From Primula veris (taxonomy: Eukaryota > Streptophyta > Magnoliopsida > Ericales > Primulaceae), in contig OY821744.1 of assembly GCA_963682055.1 (NCBI GenBank), forward strand, positions 2,547,001 through 2,611,000: a stretch of 64,000 nucleotides of DNA, given 5' to 3'. Numbering within the stretch: the first letter of the stretch is position 1; every line of letters begins with the position of its first letter. Below are positions 12,699-25,230 of this stretch, piece after piece. The notes below the pieces were generated by a model. That model saw only the letters and a list, made by a program, of their open reading frames with translations, was not told the DNA's origin and ran no database searches. The position numbers were made by a program, and so were the translations under genes.

Positions 12699-15600
12699 AT
12701 GGCTTTTATTAGATCACATTTTATTTCGTTATACATTTTTCTTTTTTTTGCATGTGCCTTTTTTCCCATATCTTTTGTATCCTCTCAAATACAAATTCCA
12801 GGTACAATGTTTTGTTTTTTTTACTACTTTTTCCTTTGTTCTTGACCTCAATTCTTTAACGTAGGAATATTTATTTTGTCTCATTAGGGTTTATGTTTTT
12901 CCTGCTACTTGGCTTTTAATTAATTCTGGTGTAGCTGGTTGTATTATTTATATATAAGTTATAACCCTTTAAATTGTTTTTCTGTGGGTTTAGTTTGTTT
13001 TACAAAAAAGGAAATTTATTTTTTGAGATATACTTTCAGACTTAATTATCAGAAACACGTATCTAGGTTTTTGGTTAAGATTTTGTACATATCAACGTGA
13101 CATTATTGAGCAAACAAATTGTACCTCATTTAAAAAGAGATTTTAACCATGAGTTTTTGATAATTAAGTCTCAATATCCGTACTAAATGATCATTTTTTA
13201 TTTTGTCTCATTAGGGTTTATTTGGTTTTTGATGGATTTTGACGTTGGTTGTATTTTTATTTTGTTGGCAAATTAGGTTGTATTCTTTATTATATATAAC
13301 CCTTCAAATTGTTTTTCTTTTGGTTTAGTTCATTTTACAGAAATCAAGTTTTGCTATCCTGTATCTGTTTTATGGGTTTTGAGGGTTTATGCTTAGGTTT
13401 TAACCAGATCAGATACATGTTATAATCCTTTTTGTACTCAACTTTTTTTTTTGTAATGCCTAGTAAATCACTATTGAAAGTCTTTCCTAAATTACTGATT
13501 GAAACCGTATAATGTACATCTTTTATCTGATTAGTTGCATTCACCAACAATTGATGGATTTCGACGTAAACCAATATGACTAAAGTACGTTCTTTATGAA
13601 AGTTGTACTTTTGAGAGCGTATGTATATTTATCACATCATCTTAAAATGTTGGATGCATTCCGCATTCCTGAACGATAGCCTCGGATAGTGAGGGAAAAA
13701 GTAAATTTGTCATGTCTCCTATTTTCTATATTTATAGCTAAACCCGCAATTTAAAAAAAAAATGTTGTGTAAAGGATCAGAGGTCAGGACCTTTCTGCTC
13801 TAATATTATGTGGAGAGATATGGTAAGATGTCAGCGAGAGACGTACTAAATCATGTAGAATTTTCAAAAACAAAAACAAATCCTAAGCTAATTAACCAAC
13901 CTTCTTTGGTTTTGAGATTTGTAGTGTGAGTTTATCACATTTGCTTAATGCTTACTCATTGATGAACTCGATTATTGCTTTTTTTAAGCCTAATTATTTG
14001 TGGGTTGTGATTGTTTAAAAAAGGATATTATCTTGCGAGCGACATTGCAAGTGGGAATTTAGATGAAGCTTCAAAACCAGCAACAGTTATATTGGCTGCT
14101 AAAAGGACCCATAGGAGAGACCCCCTTGATGATTTCAAGTTCTATACTGGGGGTTGGAATCTTACTAGTAAACATTATGCAGCTGTGAGTCCCTTATATA
14201 CTCTAATTTCGATATTTTCTGAATCTTTAGACCGAGTTTTTAGATTTGAAATGTCTGGTATAAACTATTGTGCTGTTTTCTTATGTTTTCTACTTAGTTT
14301 TTACCATCGCAAGTTGATTGTCATTCTGACATGTCCTCGTGATTTAGAAAGTCCTTGTCGAATTTTTAAAAGAGTTTGTTTTATAGACACAAACTTTGAC
14401 ATTAGACGTAGTTTGAGCAACGAATTTACTTGTATGTCCCGAAAAGGGGCCTCCAATACAGATTCCTAAATGTGCAAGAATACAAGTAGTCTTCCCAAAA
14501 TATAAAATACCAAGATTTGTATCTACAGAACAAGCCCTTTGGTGTACTGTGATTATACAAGTTCCTAAAAATCATGCTCATTTCTACTTAGATCATAGCT
14601 CATGTGTTTTTTCAAAATTTTGAATATTTCTGGCCTCTTAAATGATGTATTATTCATCTCAGATATAGTTTTTTTACTGTTTTATTAATCGATAATACAC
14701 TGATATATGTAATTGTGTATTTGTTCAGTGTTCTAAAATTTTGGCGAGTTGGTGACTCTGTATCATGTCTCTTTGGGCTAAATTCTTTATATTTCTAGCT
14801 TATATTCTCATTGTTATTGGTTCTATCAAATCTATTTTCGAACAGAGGGATTGTCATGGACAAACATAAAACTCTTGCACGTATAAAAAAAGTGGAATGT
14901 TTCTCATGCTAAATCTAAATTACATTCCAATCAGTGCTTCTATTCTTCAAAGTAGAAGTTATTTTGAGAAACAAAAAGATTTGCCCAACACATTTGTGTT
15001 TAGTCAATCGACCTTTGTTGCACCACATGCGTTTTGGTTCTTGCTTCTGTTTCTCTCTCTACGCAATATTTTCCTTTCAAATGACTTAAAAGTTTTGTAG
15101 AAAGCTGGGTAATTTCTGTTATCTTTTTGCAGTCGGTTGCTTTTTCTGCAGGTCCTCTCGTAGTTATTGCTGCACTTTGGTTCCTAGTGTTTGGAATATG
15201 CTTGTTCTGTATGTGCCTTCGTCGTTGTTGCTGCTGCAGAAAAGAACATCATTCCTATTCTCGAAAGGCTTATTTACTCACCCTTATTATCCTCGGAATT
15301 TTGACAATCGGTGCAATGTAAATTCTCTCTTTCTGCCCCCTCACTATTCTTATCTACTTTTATATGTTTACAATTTGATATTCATGGATATGATTTAAAA
15401 CGTGGGAACATAGATTTACATGAACAATTGTAATGCTTTGAACTCGATGCTTCTGCGTTTATAGTTTCAGTGTACATATTCGGTCAAAACTGTGCACTCT
15501 AGTAATACGAAAATACAAAACTAAACATTTAGAAATTAATAATATATGCTAGATTTACATTAGAAGGAAGGCTATGAAAGAAGCTAAGCTACTCAATAAG

Positions 15601-18600
15601 TTAAATACAGTGATAATGTGAAAAGGAAGACATTGGGAAATATAGATGTGATGAATTCATTCATAAAAAAATAGTGTTAATTATCAAATACACAATTCAT
15701 GTTTCAAAACGGATATGAAAGAAACATTTGGTTTTCTAGGAAAGACAATTTGGGTCATACCATGCATTTGAAGAGTATAGTGCACACTTTACTTCCTAAT
15801 ATACTAAAATGATACCAGGTTCCCTTAAGAGTAAAATCGATACAAAGTATACACAAGCCTCTTGTCGACTTAACAACACAACTTCTTATGTAAATTTTCA
15901 ACTTATTCAAATATTTATTTTTGCAGCTGGGGAAGTGCATATATTTACACGGGCCAGGGGAAGTTTCAGAACAGCATAGTGGACGGATTGAGCTATGTTT
16001 TAAGAAAGGCAGATAATGTTGTAACCAATCTTGTGGACGTGACGAATTATCTTTTGAGTGCTAAAAAGATCGGCGTGGGTCAAGTGACGCTACCATCCGA
16101 CTTACTAACGAATATAGATGATATGCAAGGGCAAATTAACTCTGTTGCAACTTCTTTGCGGAAAGTGACCACAAAAAATGCGGATGATATTCGACATTTC
16201 ATCAATCCTGTGTATGTTATAATTCCAAATTATTGCATTTTTTAGAAAAATGGTACAGTTTTCAGTTGCGTGGTTGTTTATCTTGTTTTCATATTTGTTG
16301 CATTTCAGGAGAACCACCCTACTCTACGTCACGGCTTTTATACTCGGTTTGACATTTCTTGGATTATGTAAGTTTGTGACTCATTCTATGATATTGATGA
16401 ATCTAGTATCTGGTGCAGTCACATTGTCTGACGATTCTGTATATTTTGTTGCAGTGCTTTCCGTTCTTGGCTTGTCGTGCCTTGTATATACGTAAGTAGG
16501 ACAATTTTTTAAAATTTCTTCTGCATTTTTTTAAAAACTATTTGGTATTTAATCATTTTTTCTTTTTCTTTTGCAGTTTGATGATAATCGGGTGGATTGC
16601 TGTGGTAGGAACATTCATCATGAGTGGCGTGTTTCTCTTCCTCCACAAGTTAGTTCAACTTTCAAGTAGCTTTTTAGCTTATTAGTAAAAAACATACTAG
16701 TGTAGTTTTTGTTTCATGTTTTAGTATTAAGCATCTTTATGACCAAAGTTATCTTGATGTACCTATGTGTCATGGTGAAGAACTTATTCTACTGATTTTA
16801 CTTGACATTTGAATTTCTATTAGTCTATTCGAGGAGTATGGTGAATACATTAAACTGCTATATTACTTTTCATCTTTGTTTCCTCAGATAAAAAACAAGA
16901 ACTTATTCTCATGGCAGACAATATTCTTTAACACTACTTTGCCAGGCTCATGTTTCTGCACTCACAAGAGTTGTACTATAAGTAATAAGCTTTTCAACTT
17001 ACGGTAGTTTGAATTCAAAATCTGTGACTTATTTGATAAAATAAATAATAAAAGTTTTCATCAGGTCAAGAGTCACATCTCTGTACTTCGAGTTTCTGCA
17101 ATTTACCCTCTTCGCATTGTTTGATCTTACAATAAGTCAACTTTGAAACGGATAGATCAGTGTCCAATTGATAAATTCTATTAAAATGATTTTCATTTGT
17201 TTGTATAGTGAATTGTTTTGCCTCCAATCTCAGTAATAAGATGATGTTTTTATGTTGTAATAAGACCATCAAGCCTAAATTTATGTCATTTCATAATTGG
17301 AAGGAGGTAAGTGGTACATGATGGTTTATGGCACCTAAACAATGTACTTTTACGATATGCCCAAATTGCTTTGCACGAAACGGTAATTTTCCCTTGTTTC
17401 TGACATTGTTACATTGCTATCACAAATTCAATTCTTCTTTTAGAGCCTTTGAACTCGAAAAACTTGAATTGGCTGCAAGATGGCTATGTACCTCATGATT
17501 CCTAACATATCTTTTGCGTGATTTAAGAAGTACAACTACAAAGCTATAAAGGCCATCGAATTACCTATCTGTATACATGCATACATTCAATTTTTTACTT
17601 CCTCCGATGAAACATACGAAGTTGTTCCCATTATAGATTAGTAGTATAAAACTCTATTTTGCCAGATGAAAATTCTTGTAGGCCATAAATCTAATGCTAT
17701 TATATCTTTCTATGGATCAGTACTGTGTCGGACACATGTGTAGCAATGGACGAGTGGCTTCAAAATCCGACTGCACATTCAGCCCTCGAAGAGATTATAC
17801 CGAAAGCAGACAATCAAACGGCACAAGCTATATTTCAAGGCACTAAAGGTGTCACATTTGGGCTCGTTAATATAACCAATACCGCTATAGACAATGTATA
17901 CAATGGAGATTTTAGTCCTGAGATGCCTTTTTACGCTAATAGGTCGGGCCCCCTTATGCCACTCCTTTGCAACCCTTTTAATGTGGACCTCACAGACCGA
18001 AATTGTGTCGATAGTGAGGTGGATTACAAGAATGCAACCCAGGTATGAAATATAACAAAGTTAAGCTTTATTCATTTGTTTGATAGTTATGGGTTCTAGG
18101 TCAGCTAATTGCCATTATATTTTTAGAGATGAAGAATTTAAGTACTTATATAGTATTACCGAATAAATTGATTCACGACATATATTAGCTATCGAGATAC
18201 ATTTCATATTTATGTCTCAGTCACAATTCTTGTGATATGTGTAGCTAGCTGCTCAATATGACAATAACGTCAAAACAGAATACGGGATTTAGTTTATGCC
18301 CATTGTAAAGTTTCAAGGCTCATATGTGTCACTTTAGGAGGTGTAAGGGTGTTTTTCCCATTGCAAAGTTACGGAACTTTCGGAGAGATCACTACTCAAA
18401 CTTGTGGACGGTGTTAATAGTAACAGTATTATAGTTTTGAGTCTTCTGACAAGGGACTTGAGTTGGCGAGGTCGTGGTAACGAAATATTAATTTTACGAG
18501 ATGGTATGGGATAAGATACGAGATGTTATCTTTCGCAATAAGTTTTAGAGATTCGCTACGAAGATGATTGGAAATTACAGGCATACATGATAACATATGG

Positions 18601-19132
18601 AATGTTTTGTCATGCCTGCAGCCAAATTTTGGAAGCATAATTAAATATCACCATGAATATGAGAAACCATCAAAACTATAAGTGAGACTTTTGTGTTACT
18701 AAACTCTTGTTTGCCATCAATGGTATTGACATTTTTCTAGTTATAATGCAGGTGTGGAAAAATTATATGTGTCAAGCATCTGAATCGGGCATATGTACCA
18801 CACAAGGTCGAATCACCCCTCAAAATTACAACGAGCTCACAGCCCCTCTAAACGTTAGCTTCGGTTTGTATCAATACAGCCCTTTTTTAGTCGATTTAAT
18901 CGATTCAACTTACGTAAAAGAGACATTTTCGGATATAAACAAAAATTACTGCCCATCTATGGAACGATCAAGCGAATGGATGTACGTTGGTTTTACAGTC
19001 ATTTCCATCTCATTAATGTTTTCACTGATGTTGTGGGTTATATTTGCGCGTGAACGCAGACGTAGGAAATCTACCAAGAAAATTATGGGTAGCCCGAGAG
19101 GGAGGCAGTTTAATGTTATGAGGGTTGTCTAG
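12699..19132 (+). CDS. multipass membrane protein of an uncharacterised plant family, 9 exons
   Basis: Exons: 12699-12801, 14024-14184, 15133-15317, 15927-16211, 16309-16367, 16455-16491, 16577-16648, 17721-18042, 18752-19132. All are GT-AG and phase-compatible, giving 534 aa. It resembles Arabidopsis At2g12400/At2g25270-type proteins (from memory), whose function is unknown. Seen: a signal peptide (residues 1 to about 28), LAAKRTHRRDPL, GGWN, a membrane segment at about 96-117 followed by a Cys cluster RRCCCCRK, a second at about 132-153, paired segments at about 247-298, a Cys-rich presumed extracytoplasmic region at about 301-483 with several N-x-S/T sites and the run SGPLMPLLCNPF, a last membrane segment at about 484-507, and a very basic tail. 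Joining exon 1 to the rest is inference from phase: the exon 2 acceptor (after AAAAAAG at 14023) is weak. The other junctions are convincing. Confidence 0.88.
12870..13345. repeat. direct duplication inside intron 1 of the membrane-protein gene
   Basis: About 140 bp starting TTTATTTTGTCTCATTAGGG at about 12870 is repeated from about 13198. Both copies continue through GGTTGTATT, ATATATAACCCTT and AAATTGTTTTTCT, and end in GGTTTAGTT...TTTTACA. The copies are separated by roughly 185 bp. No coding content. Confidence 0.75.
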
Positions 19133-19401
19133 ATCGTGTCACATTTATATATATCTTGTATGGTTATGTGTCCGTCCCCTTTAAGATTCTAACCTACATT
19201 TGAATGAAAAATTAGCAATTTTAAAATGAGGGTACAATATGTGAAGTATGAACGCAAATTTTGCCATAATCCATGTATGTGTTTCCTTATGATATTGGCA
19301 TTTTTGTCATTGTTTTGCTCAATTCCCAAAAAAAAACAGAGAAGTGTTGCCTATAATATGAGTATCTGTTCAACGAGCACTTATATTTGGTTATCAATAT
19401 T

Positions 19402-19585
19402 CACTATAAAAAAAAAAAATCAATTTACCATCAGAGCGTTTGTTGTTAAACTGATGGTAAAGTGAGTGTCGCTAAATTTAGTAACAGTTTATCAAACGTT
19501 TTTGTTACTAAATTGTTGCTAGAATTTAGCGTACCAACAATTTTCAAAAAATAAACTGTTGTTATCTTAACTTTTTCTTATAGTG
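19402..19585. mobile_element. CACTA-like miniature element, copy 2
   Basis: It begins CACTATAAAAAAAAAA and ends TTTTTCTTATAGTG. Both sides carry the 3-bp target duplication ATT (19399-19401 and 19586-19588). The interior has GTGTCGCTAAATTTAG and similar blocks, shared in style with the copy at 32.0 kb. No coding capacity. Confidence 0.82.
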
Positions 19586-19649
19586 ATTGCCCCATAAAAT
19601 TAAATATTCCCGCTTCTGCTCCGTTGATGTGATACGGTAATACTTTCAA

Positions 19650-19802
19650 CATTAGAATGAAGTCGTCATAGCACCGTAACTGAGAAGACACGCACAAACA
19701 CGTGTGCGCACACACACATATTTATATTCATAAGGGTAAATATTGGAATATTGTGGTTTTCATAGTTTTAGAGCATCAAATGATCAGTAATTTCAGTCTA
19801 AT
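19650..19802. repeat. direct repeat, left copy flanking the NAD synthetase pseudogene
   Basis: Contains GCACCGTAAC (near 19671), then CACATATTTATATTCATA (near 19715), TTGGAATATTGT, GTTTTCATA, and AGTAATTTCAG. The same ordered blocks occur at about 25060-25230, after the pseudogene. The copies are diverged with small indels, so they are old. Confidence 0.65.
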
Positions 19803-20621
19803 TGTAAATATCATTTTTTTTTGAAACTATGGGGCGATGTCTATAATGAATAGTATGGTTGAAGTAGATGATGTGGCTGCGTAAATACTAAACTTTAATG
19901 TAGTTAATTAGGTAAAACGCCACTTTTTCATCCCGAAAAAACGTAAATTATGAAGAAAAAAAATGTTACGTTGGAGTATTAAATCAAAAATTTGAAACGT
20001 CGGTGCATAAAATTGAAAAAAGTGCAAAGGTCCGTGTATTAAATTGTAATATACCGTTTTATATGCTTTATTACGCAAGGTAAATTCTTTAATATTGTCA
20101 GAGCTGTTGCACCTGAAGTTTGTGAGGAACTTTTTACGTCGATTCCACCTCATGCTGAGCTAGCTTTGAACGGTGTTGAAGTGTTTATGAATGCGAGTGG
20201 AAGTCACCACCAACTAAGAAAGCTTGACTTGCGCATGCGTGCTTTTGTCGATGCGACATATATGCGAGGTGGTGTATATATGTATAGCAATCACCAAGGA
20301 TGTGATGCCGTGACGGGGTCGTCTTTACTATGGTTTGATTAAATTTCTGCTGTAATGTATTAGGTTTTTTTGTGGGTGAAGTAAATTAATAGTCTCTTAC
20401 GCTAGGTAGAGTTTATTTTTGTTATGCTTAAATTTAATGGGTCATTGGTGCAGGGTCATATTTTAATAACATTTTTGTTTATATACTCTCATAATATTTT
20501 TAAGTGTATGTTATCTTACAAGTGATAAAAATATATATTATTTTTGTAACTGTTTGGTATTTTTTTTACTTAATAATTCAAACAAACACTAAAAAAACAG
20601 CTTTTACGTTATTTTTTTACG

Positions 20622-20765
20622 CTTTTATATATTTCTCATGTAGATTATAATATTTTTTTTAAGGTTAAAAACAACTTTTAAGCTTTTTTTTATATTTTAA
20701 TATCTTTCCCGTATAGATTATAAGTTATTTTTTAAGTTCAAAAACAGTTTTTAAACTCTTTTATA
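20622..20765. repeat. two-copy tandem repeat in a pseudogene intron
   Basis: Two adjacent segments of about 70 bp share the order TTTTATAT, TTTC(T/C)C(A/G)T(G/A)TAGATTATAA, TTTTTTAAG, AAAACA and TTTTTAA. They are diverged and AT-rich and have no coding content. Confidence 0.55.
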
Positions 20766-23319
20766 TTGTGAAATATCTCAAGTATATGACATTTTGGTCC
20801 CTCGACAAACCAAGAATCCAGCCACCCCACTGATCATATCTTAGCTCGATCAACGTTATCGAATTTCCATGGTTACTTTTACGATATGAATCGGATAATT
20901 GTTCTTATGTAGCAAAGTCATTGATGGATGACTGAAAATTAAAAAAGTTTCGATTCAGGAACTCATTTAAAAAATCTTGTAAAAGGTGATTTACGAACAA
21001 ATACTCTCTAAATTTAACTGATGACCTATTGGTCTTCATAGTTTGAGTAAGTTACTATTAGTAGGCATAATGTACTATATATGTTACACAACTGCTTCCC
21101 AATAACAGCACTAGCGGTCCTCACAATGTAACTTACCGGCGTAAGTCGCTCAAGTTGATTTAGATGCGGTATGTCGTTAGATATCTTATTCTCAGATTAT
21201 CCTCCTTAATATTGGGTTTACCGACGTTAGATTTTATTTTTTCAAAATGGACAAGTCATTGCTAACAGCTTAATTACGTCGCGTAAAAATCCTTGCGGAA
21301 CCGGGATCCCTGTATGTGAGAAAGCTGAATTCCATGCGGGTTTTTTTCCCATTATGATGGGTGCCGAAAGTCTAAAATAGGTAGCCTTTTTTTTAAAATA
21401 CATGGTAAAAAAAAGTTGTTAATCTTAGTGTAGTGTTGAATCTTATCATTCAAAAATATAATTTGTATCCGCTAACAAATTTACTGTGAAACCAAGACTA
21501 ACCTGCACTTTGAACTTGTTATATCATGTTAGCATGGAAGACGTAATTAAATCTAACAATTAACAGAAACCCTGATGCTATTAAACTCATGAACAAAAAA
21601 GGTGATAAATAGGAAGTTTAGGAAAAAAGAGATTGTACCAACTGCTACGGACCGGAAAAATATCATTTCTTATTTTTATTTAAACTCGAGTCTTTTTAAT
21701 CGGTTTTCCCTTTTTTTTTGGAAGGAATTAAATATCGAGAATTGCTTGATTACAGGTTGCAAGTCTTAGAGGATCTATAAGTAGTTACTAGTTTCCAAGA
21801 GCAAGCAACCTTATAAGATTTGCCAGTCTTTCAAACTGCAAATGTCTCTGTCAAGTCCAAGAAAGGTGAGCTCTAATTATATTACAATTTTTTGAATCTT
21901 TGTGGGCTGCTTGTTTGCAGTTATTAAGCAAATTAGCTGGATTTTTTCTGATTCAGGAAAAATCTTAGGTTAATGCAGCCAGCTTAAACCTTCTACGTTT
22001 TTACGTTAAAAGTCCAGAAGATCTCAGTTTTCAAGATGATTACCCAAATGCAGTCCAATTTTTAACTAGAAAATCAAAATAGGTGATAAGATGCTACTAT
22101 ATAAAATAAGGCATAAAAGTTTGTTTGGTTGTAATGCAACCTCAAAGTGAAAAATCTAAGGTTTTTAGACTGGGAAAAAATGTTTCAACTAATATAAGCT
22201 TCTAGCTTTTTCATTCCAAAACCTGGAGGATCTCAACTTTTAAACTGATCAAGCAAATGAAGCTTATACTTTGCTTGACTTACATTTGGCAACAATGCCA
22301 AAGATTTTGATTTAGAGTTCCCCTTTTATTTTAATAAAGATATAGGGGAATCGCCCGAGCTGTTTCCATTTTTTTTTCTTATGCGTTCAAAGCATTTGTA
22401 GATTAAATATCACGATCCTGAGGAGGAAATAGCTTTTGGACCTGGTTGTTGGCTGTGGGATTATTTAAGAAGAAGTGGAGCTTCTGGTTTTCTACTGCCA
22501 CTTTCTGGTGGCGCTGATAGCTCTTCTGTTGCTGCTATAGTTGGCTGCATGTGCCAGATCGTAGTTAAAGGTCGGACTAATTATAACCCTTGTAACACAT
22601 ATTTTATCATAATAATTGCCCTTCTATGTTATGATCATAACTTGTTACTTTATGTTAATGTGTACTGAAGAAATTGCAAATGGAGACGAACAAGTAAAAG
22701 CGGATGCTATACGAATTGCGCACTACAAGGATGAGCAGTTTCCTACTGATAGTAGAGAATTTGCAAACCGTATTTTCTACACAGTATTCATGGGATCTGA
22801 AAACAGGTATGTATAAACCATATCATGTGTTGTGTAGTTTCTATAAATGAAATTATCGTGAGGGACGACTAATATTAACTGTGAGCCAGGAACCTTTCTT
22901 GGACTCTTTGGAAAATCAACTTTGTGGACCATATGGAACAATATGACTGCTTTTATTTGCAAATTAAGCAATTTTTTGAATAAATAACAGCCAGTTAACA
23001 GCCTTTTTCTACATTTTCTGCAACAGTTCTGAAGCCACGAGAAAACGGGCGAAAGTGCTCGCAGATGAAATAGGCTCATGGCATCTTGATGTTAGCATAG
23101 ACGGTGTTGTCTCTTCCCTGCTCTCTTTGTTTCAGACACTTACCAGAAAACGACCACTCTACAAGGTAAAATAATTGTATCTATAAAACTTGTTAATATT
23201 ATCCTCATTTGGTTGGGTACATGAAATGTAGCTTCAGCCTTCCATATGTTTTAAAACACAAAAGCAGAGCTACAACGTTTAACAATAGTTTCACCAAAGT
23301 GTAAGTTTTGCTTAAAATA

Positions 23320-23640
23320 TACTTTTTTTTTCTTCTTTTTGGAAATTAAGCGTTTTATTGATATGTCGAATCTTTCATAACTATGCCCGTAGGCTACAAA
23401 CAAAACTTAGAATGATTAGGACTTCATCGAAGGAAGTGTGGTCCCAATTTCAAAACATTTCTATTACTACTAATTACATTTGAGAATCTATTCAAACTAG
23501 ACGTAGCAAAAAACTCGATTTCCTTGATGACTTTACCGGGAGAAAGTCTAGTGTCTCTATAAATTCTAGTGTTCCTTTCTTTCCAAATACAATAAACGGA
23601 AGTCGCCAAGATGATACTTCCCAAAGACACACTAACCGTT
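23320..23640 (-). mobile_element. LINE (non-LTR retrotransposon) 3' fragment, antisense within the pseudogene
   Basis: On the minus strand an open stretch at 23424-23630 contains VYCIWKERNTRIYR, typical of the C-terminal part of plant LINE polyproteins after the reverse transcriptase. Beyond its stop the minus strand runs into an A-rich tail (plus-strand T-run at about 23322-23340). It lies in the interval where the missing NAD synthetase exon should be. The upstream end is not defined, and I did not find target duplications. Confidence 0.7.
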
Positions 23641-23924
23641 TTACCGTTACTATATTATATGCTCACAAGTACAGCAAATATTGCTAAGACGCCATGCATA
23701 GTTCACAATGTCCACGTTAAAGTTAGAAGACTAATAATACGCATAACCAATAGGACCACGTACATTTTGCGTTTTTTTATGCCTTTTTACACTTTTAGCT
23801 GAAGTGTACAATTATTGAACACAGATTAAAGGGTGTTTCAAAGCGGTTTGACGTGCGATCTTTCATTGCATTGATGGATAACGTAATTTGTGGCATAAAT
23901 GATTTTTTTTCAAGAATGTTGTGG

Positions 23925-24012
23925 CATACTTGAAACCCACAAGAATGTTTGTTCCACCATCTATCTTGATGAAGTGGATGAAACCCACAAGAATAGCTTG
24001 ATGAAGTGGACA
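23925..24012. repeat. short tandem duplication at the damaged exon border
   Basis: GAAACCCACAAGAAT and CTTGATGAAGTGGA each occur twice within about 90 bp, directly before the surviving GMTYEELS exon. The second CTTGATGAAGTGGACATG is the authentic exon sequence (LDEVDM). The first copy is a duplicate, so the exon's left border was scrambled by local duplication. Confidence 0.75.
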
Positions 24013-25037
24013 TGGGAATGACGTATGAGGAACTTTCGGTCTATGGGAGATTGCGAAAGATTTTTCGCTGTGGTCCTGTATCTATGTTTGAGGTTTTTAT
24101 CTTTTCTTGTTGGTTTTAACTTGCAACTTTTTGAAAAAAAGAAAAAAACAGTCGGTGCCTACAATTACATGTAAATTTTGAGTTTTAGTTATCTTTTTTA
24201 ATTTCTTTCAGAATTTATGCGTTAAATGGGGTGGAAGGCTAACTCCGGCAGAGGTGGCTGAGAAAGTAAAGCTCTTCTTCAAGTATTACTCTATCAATCG
24301 GAACAAAATGACCGTGTTAACACCTTCCTATCATACCAAGGTAACTTTAAAATTTGAATACGCCGTATCTGCATCTTGCTAAACAAATATAAGTATTAGG
24401 CTTGACAAAGAGATTGTGATTCATTCTTTATCGATTCTTTTTATGTCTTGATTTGAGTTATTCTCCGGAGGACAATCGATTTGATCTGCATCAATTTTTA
24501 AACAACGCAAGATGGCCATACCAATTTCAGAAAATCGATGAAATTGTACGCAAATTTGATTATCAAAAGGAAGGTGTTGTAGAAGATAGTGGTGCGGGAA
24601 TCGTAGCTGCAGGCCCTGGTAACCCTAAAGCTGGATCATAGTAAAACAATGATTAGAAATTAAAAGTGTGTAGCCTCCTTGCAACATGAAAAGTTTAAAT
24701 TTCAACATGTAAAACAATATAAACAGTTACAAATCAAAGAAATTACTATGACGAGAGAAGAAATATTTAGCTAACCTTGGAGCTGGACTCGAATCAAATT
24801 AACCAAGCAGTGTGCAATCTTTTGCTAAACTTCTTTCACCTTCAAATGCCTAAAGTTCACAACATGAACACTCCGAGTTTAATAACAGAATTTTTTACTT
24901 CGGCTTTATCATGTCGAGTTGAAGGGTAGAAATCGTATAGAAAAAGATAGATTAAATGGAAAAAATAGTCTCTTGATCGTATTCTTTTTTTGTTAGGGAT
25001 AACGGTTGCTCTAGGTATCAACCTGGTCATCACCCCA

Positions 25038-25071
25038 CCTACTGTTTCAATGCGGAGACTGAAACAGTAGG
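25038..25071. other. perfect 12-bp inverted repeat (hairpin)
   Basis: CCTACTGTTTCA at 25038-25049 and TGAAACAGTAGG at 25060-25071 are exact reverse complements with a 10-nt loop. It lies just before the right direct repeat flanking the NAD synthetase pseudogene. No T-run follows that would mark a Pol III terminator; the role is unknown. Confidence 0.8.
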
Positions 25072-25230
25072 TGCACCGTAACAAAGAGGAGCATACAGTA
25101 CATGTATATGTATAATTAGTGTATGCACATATTTATATTCATATGCATAAATATGACTCAAGGATTGGGAATATTGTCGTTTTCATAATTTCAGATCATC
25201 AGATGAGTAATTCAGCCTAAAGATTACTAA
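25060..25230. repeat. direct repeat, right copy flanking the NAD synthetase pseudogene
   Basis: Shares ordered blocks with 19650-19802: GCACCGTAAC (25072), GCACATATTTATATTCATA (25125), TTGGGAATATTGTCG, GTTTTCATAATTTCAG, and AGTAATTCAG(C/T)CTAA. The two copies bracket the dead gene in the same orientation, about 5.4 kb apart. Confidence 0.65.

Larger units (their letters stand above)
19133..20101. other. 3' flank of the membrane-protein gene and repeat-rich spacer
   Basis: This contains the probable 3' UTR (a polyadenylation-like AATGAAAAA context near 19203), one CACTA-like element (19402-19585) and one copy of the direct repeat that recurs at about 25.1 kb. I looked for the first exons of NAD synthetase here and did not find them. 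Confidence 0.5.
20102..24641 (+). pseudogene. glutamine-dependent NAD+ synthetase pseudogene (scattered exons)
   Basis: NAD+ synthetase converts nicotinate adenine dinucleotide to NAD+ using ATP and glutamine, with an N-terminal nitrilase-like glutaminase and a C-terminal synthetase. Recognisable pieces: about 20102-20330 (glutaminase part, APEVCEEL with the catalytic Cys, [14 protein letters not shown]; frameshift near LYY, then stop); about 21141-21168 (AQVDLDA, then GTATGT); 21756-21865 (VASLRGSIS, in-frame TAG at 21789, frameshifts, then SFKLQMSLSSPRK); 22402-22570 (PP-loop SGGADSSS); 22671-22806; 23027-23165; about 23992-24092 ([15 protein letters not shown]); 24212-24340; and from about 24450 to 24641 ([13 protein letters not shown]). 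The first glutaminase exons were not found. The exon with the LQNIQARMRM and YLTKYD regions is also missing, and an antisense LINE fragment sits in its place. The last exon lacks an acceptor AG in phase. Introns are present, so this is a decayed genomic copy, not a processed one. Confidence 0.9.

Noticed and set aside
12616..12864. Open frame with a Tyr-Ile run
   Set aside because: It is the translated TA microsatellite plus an off-frame reading of the true signal-peptide exon at 12699.
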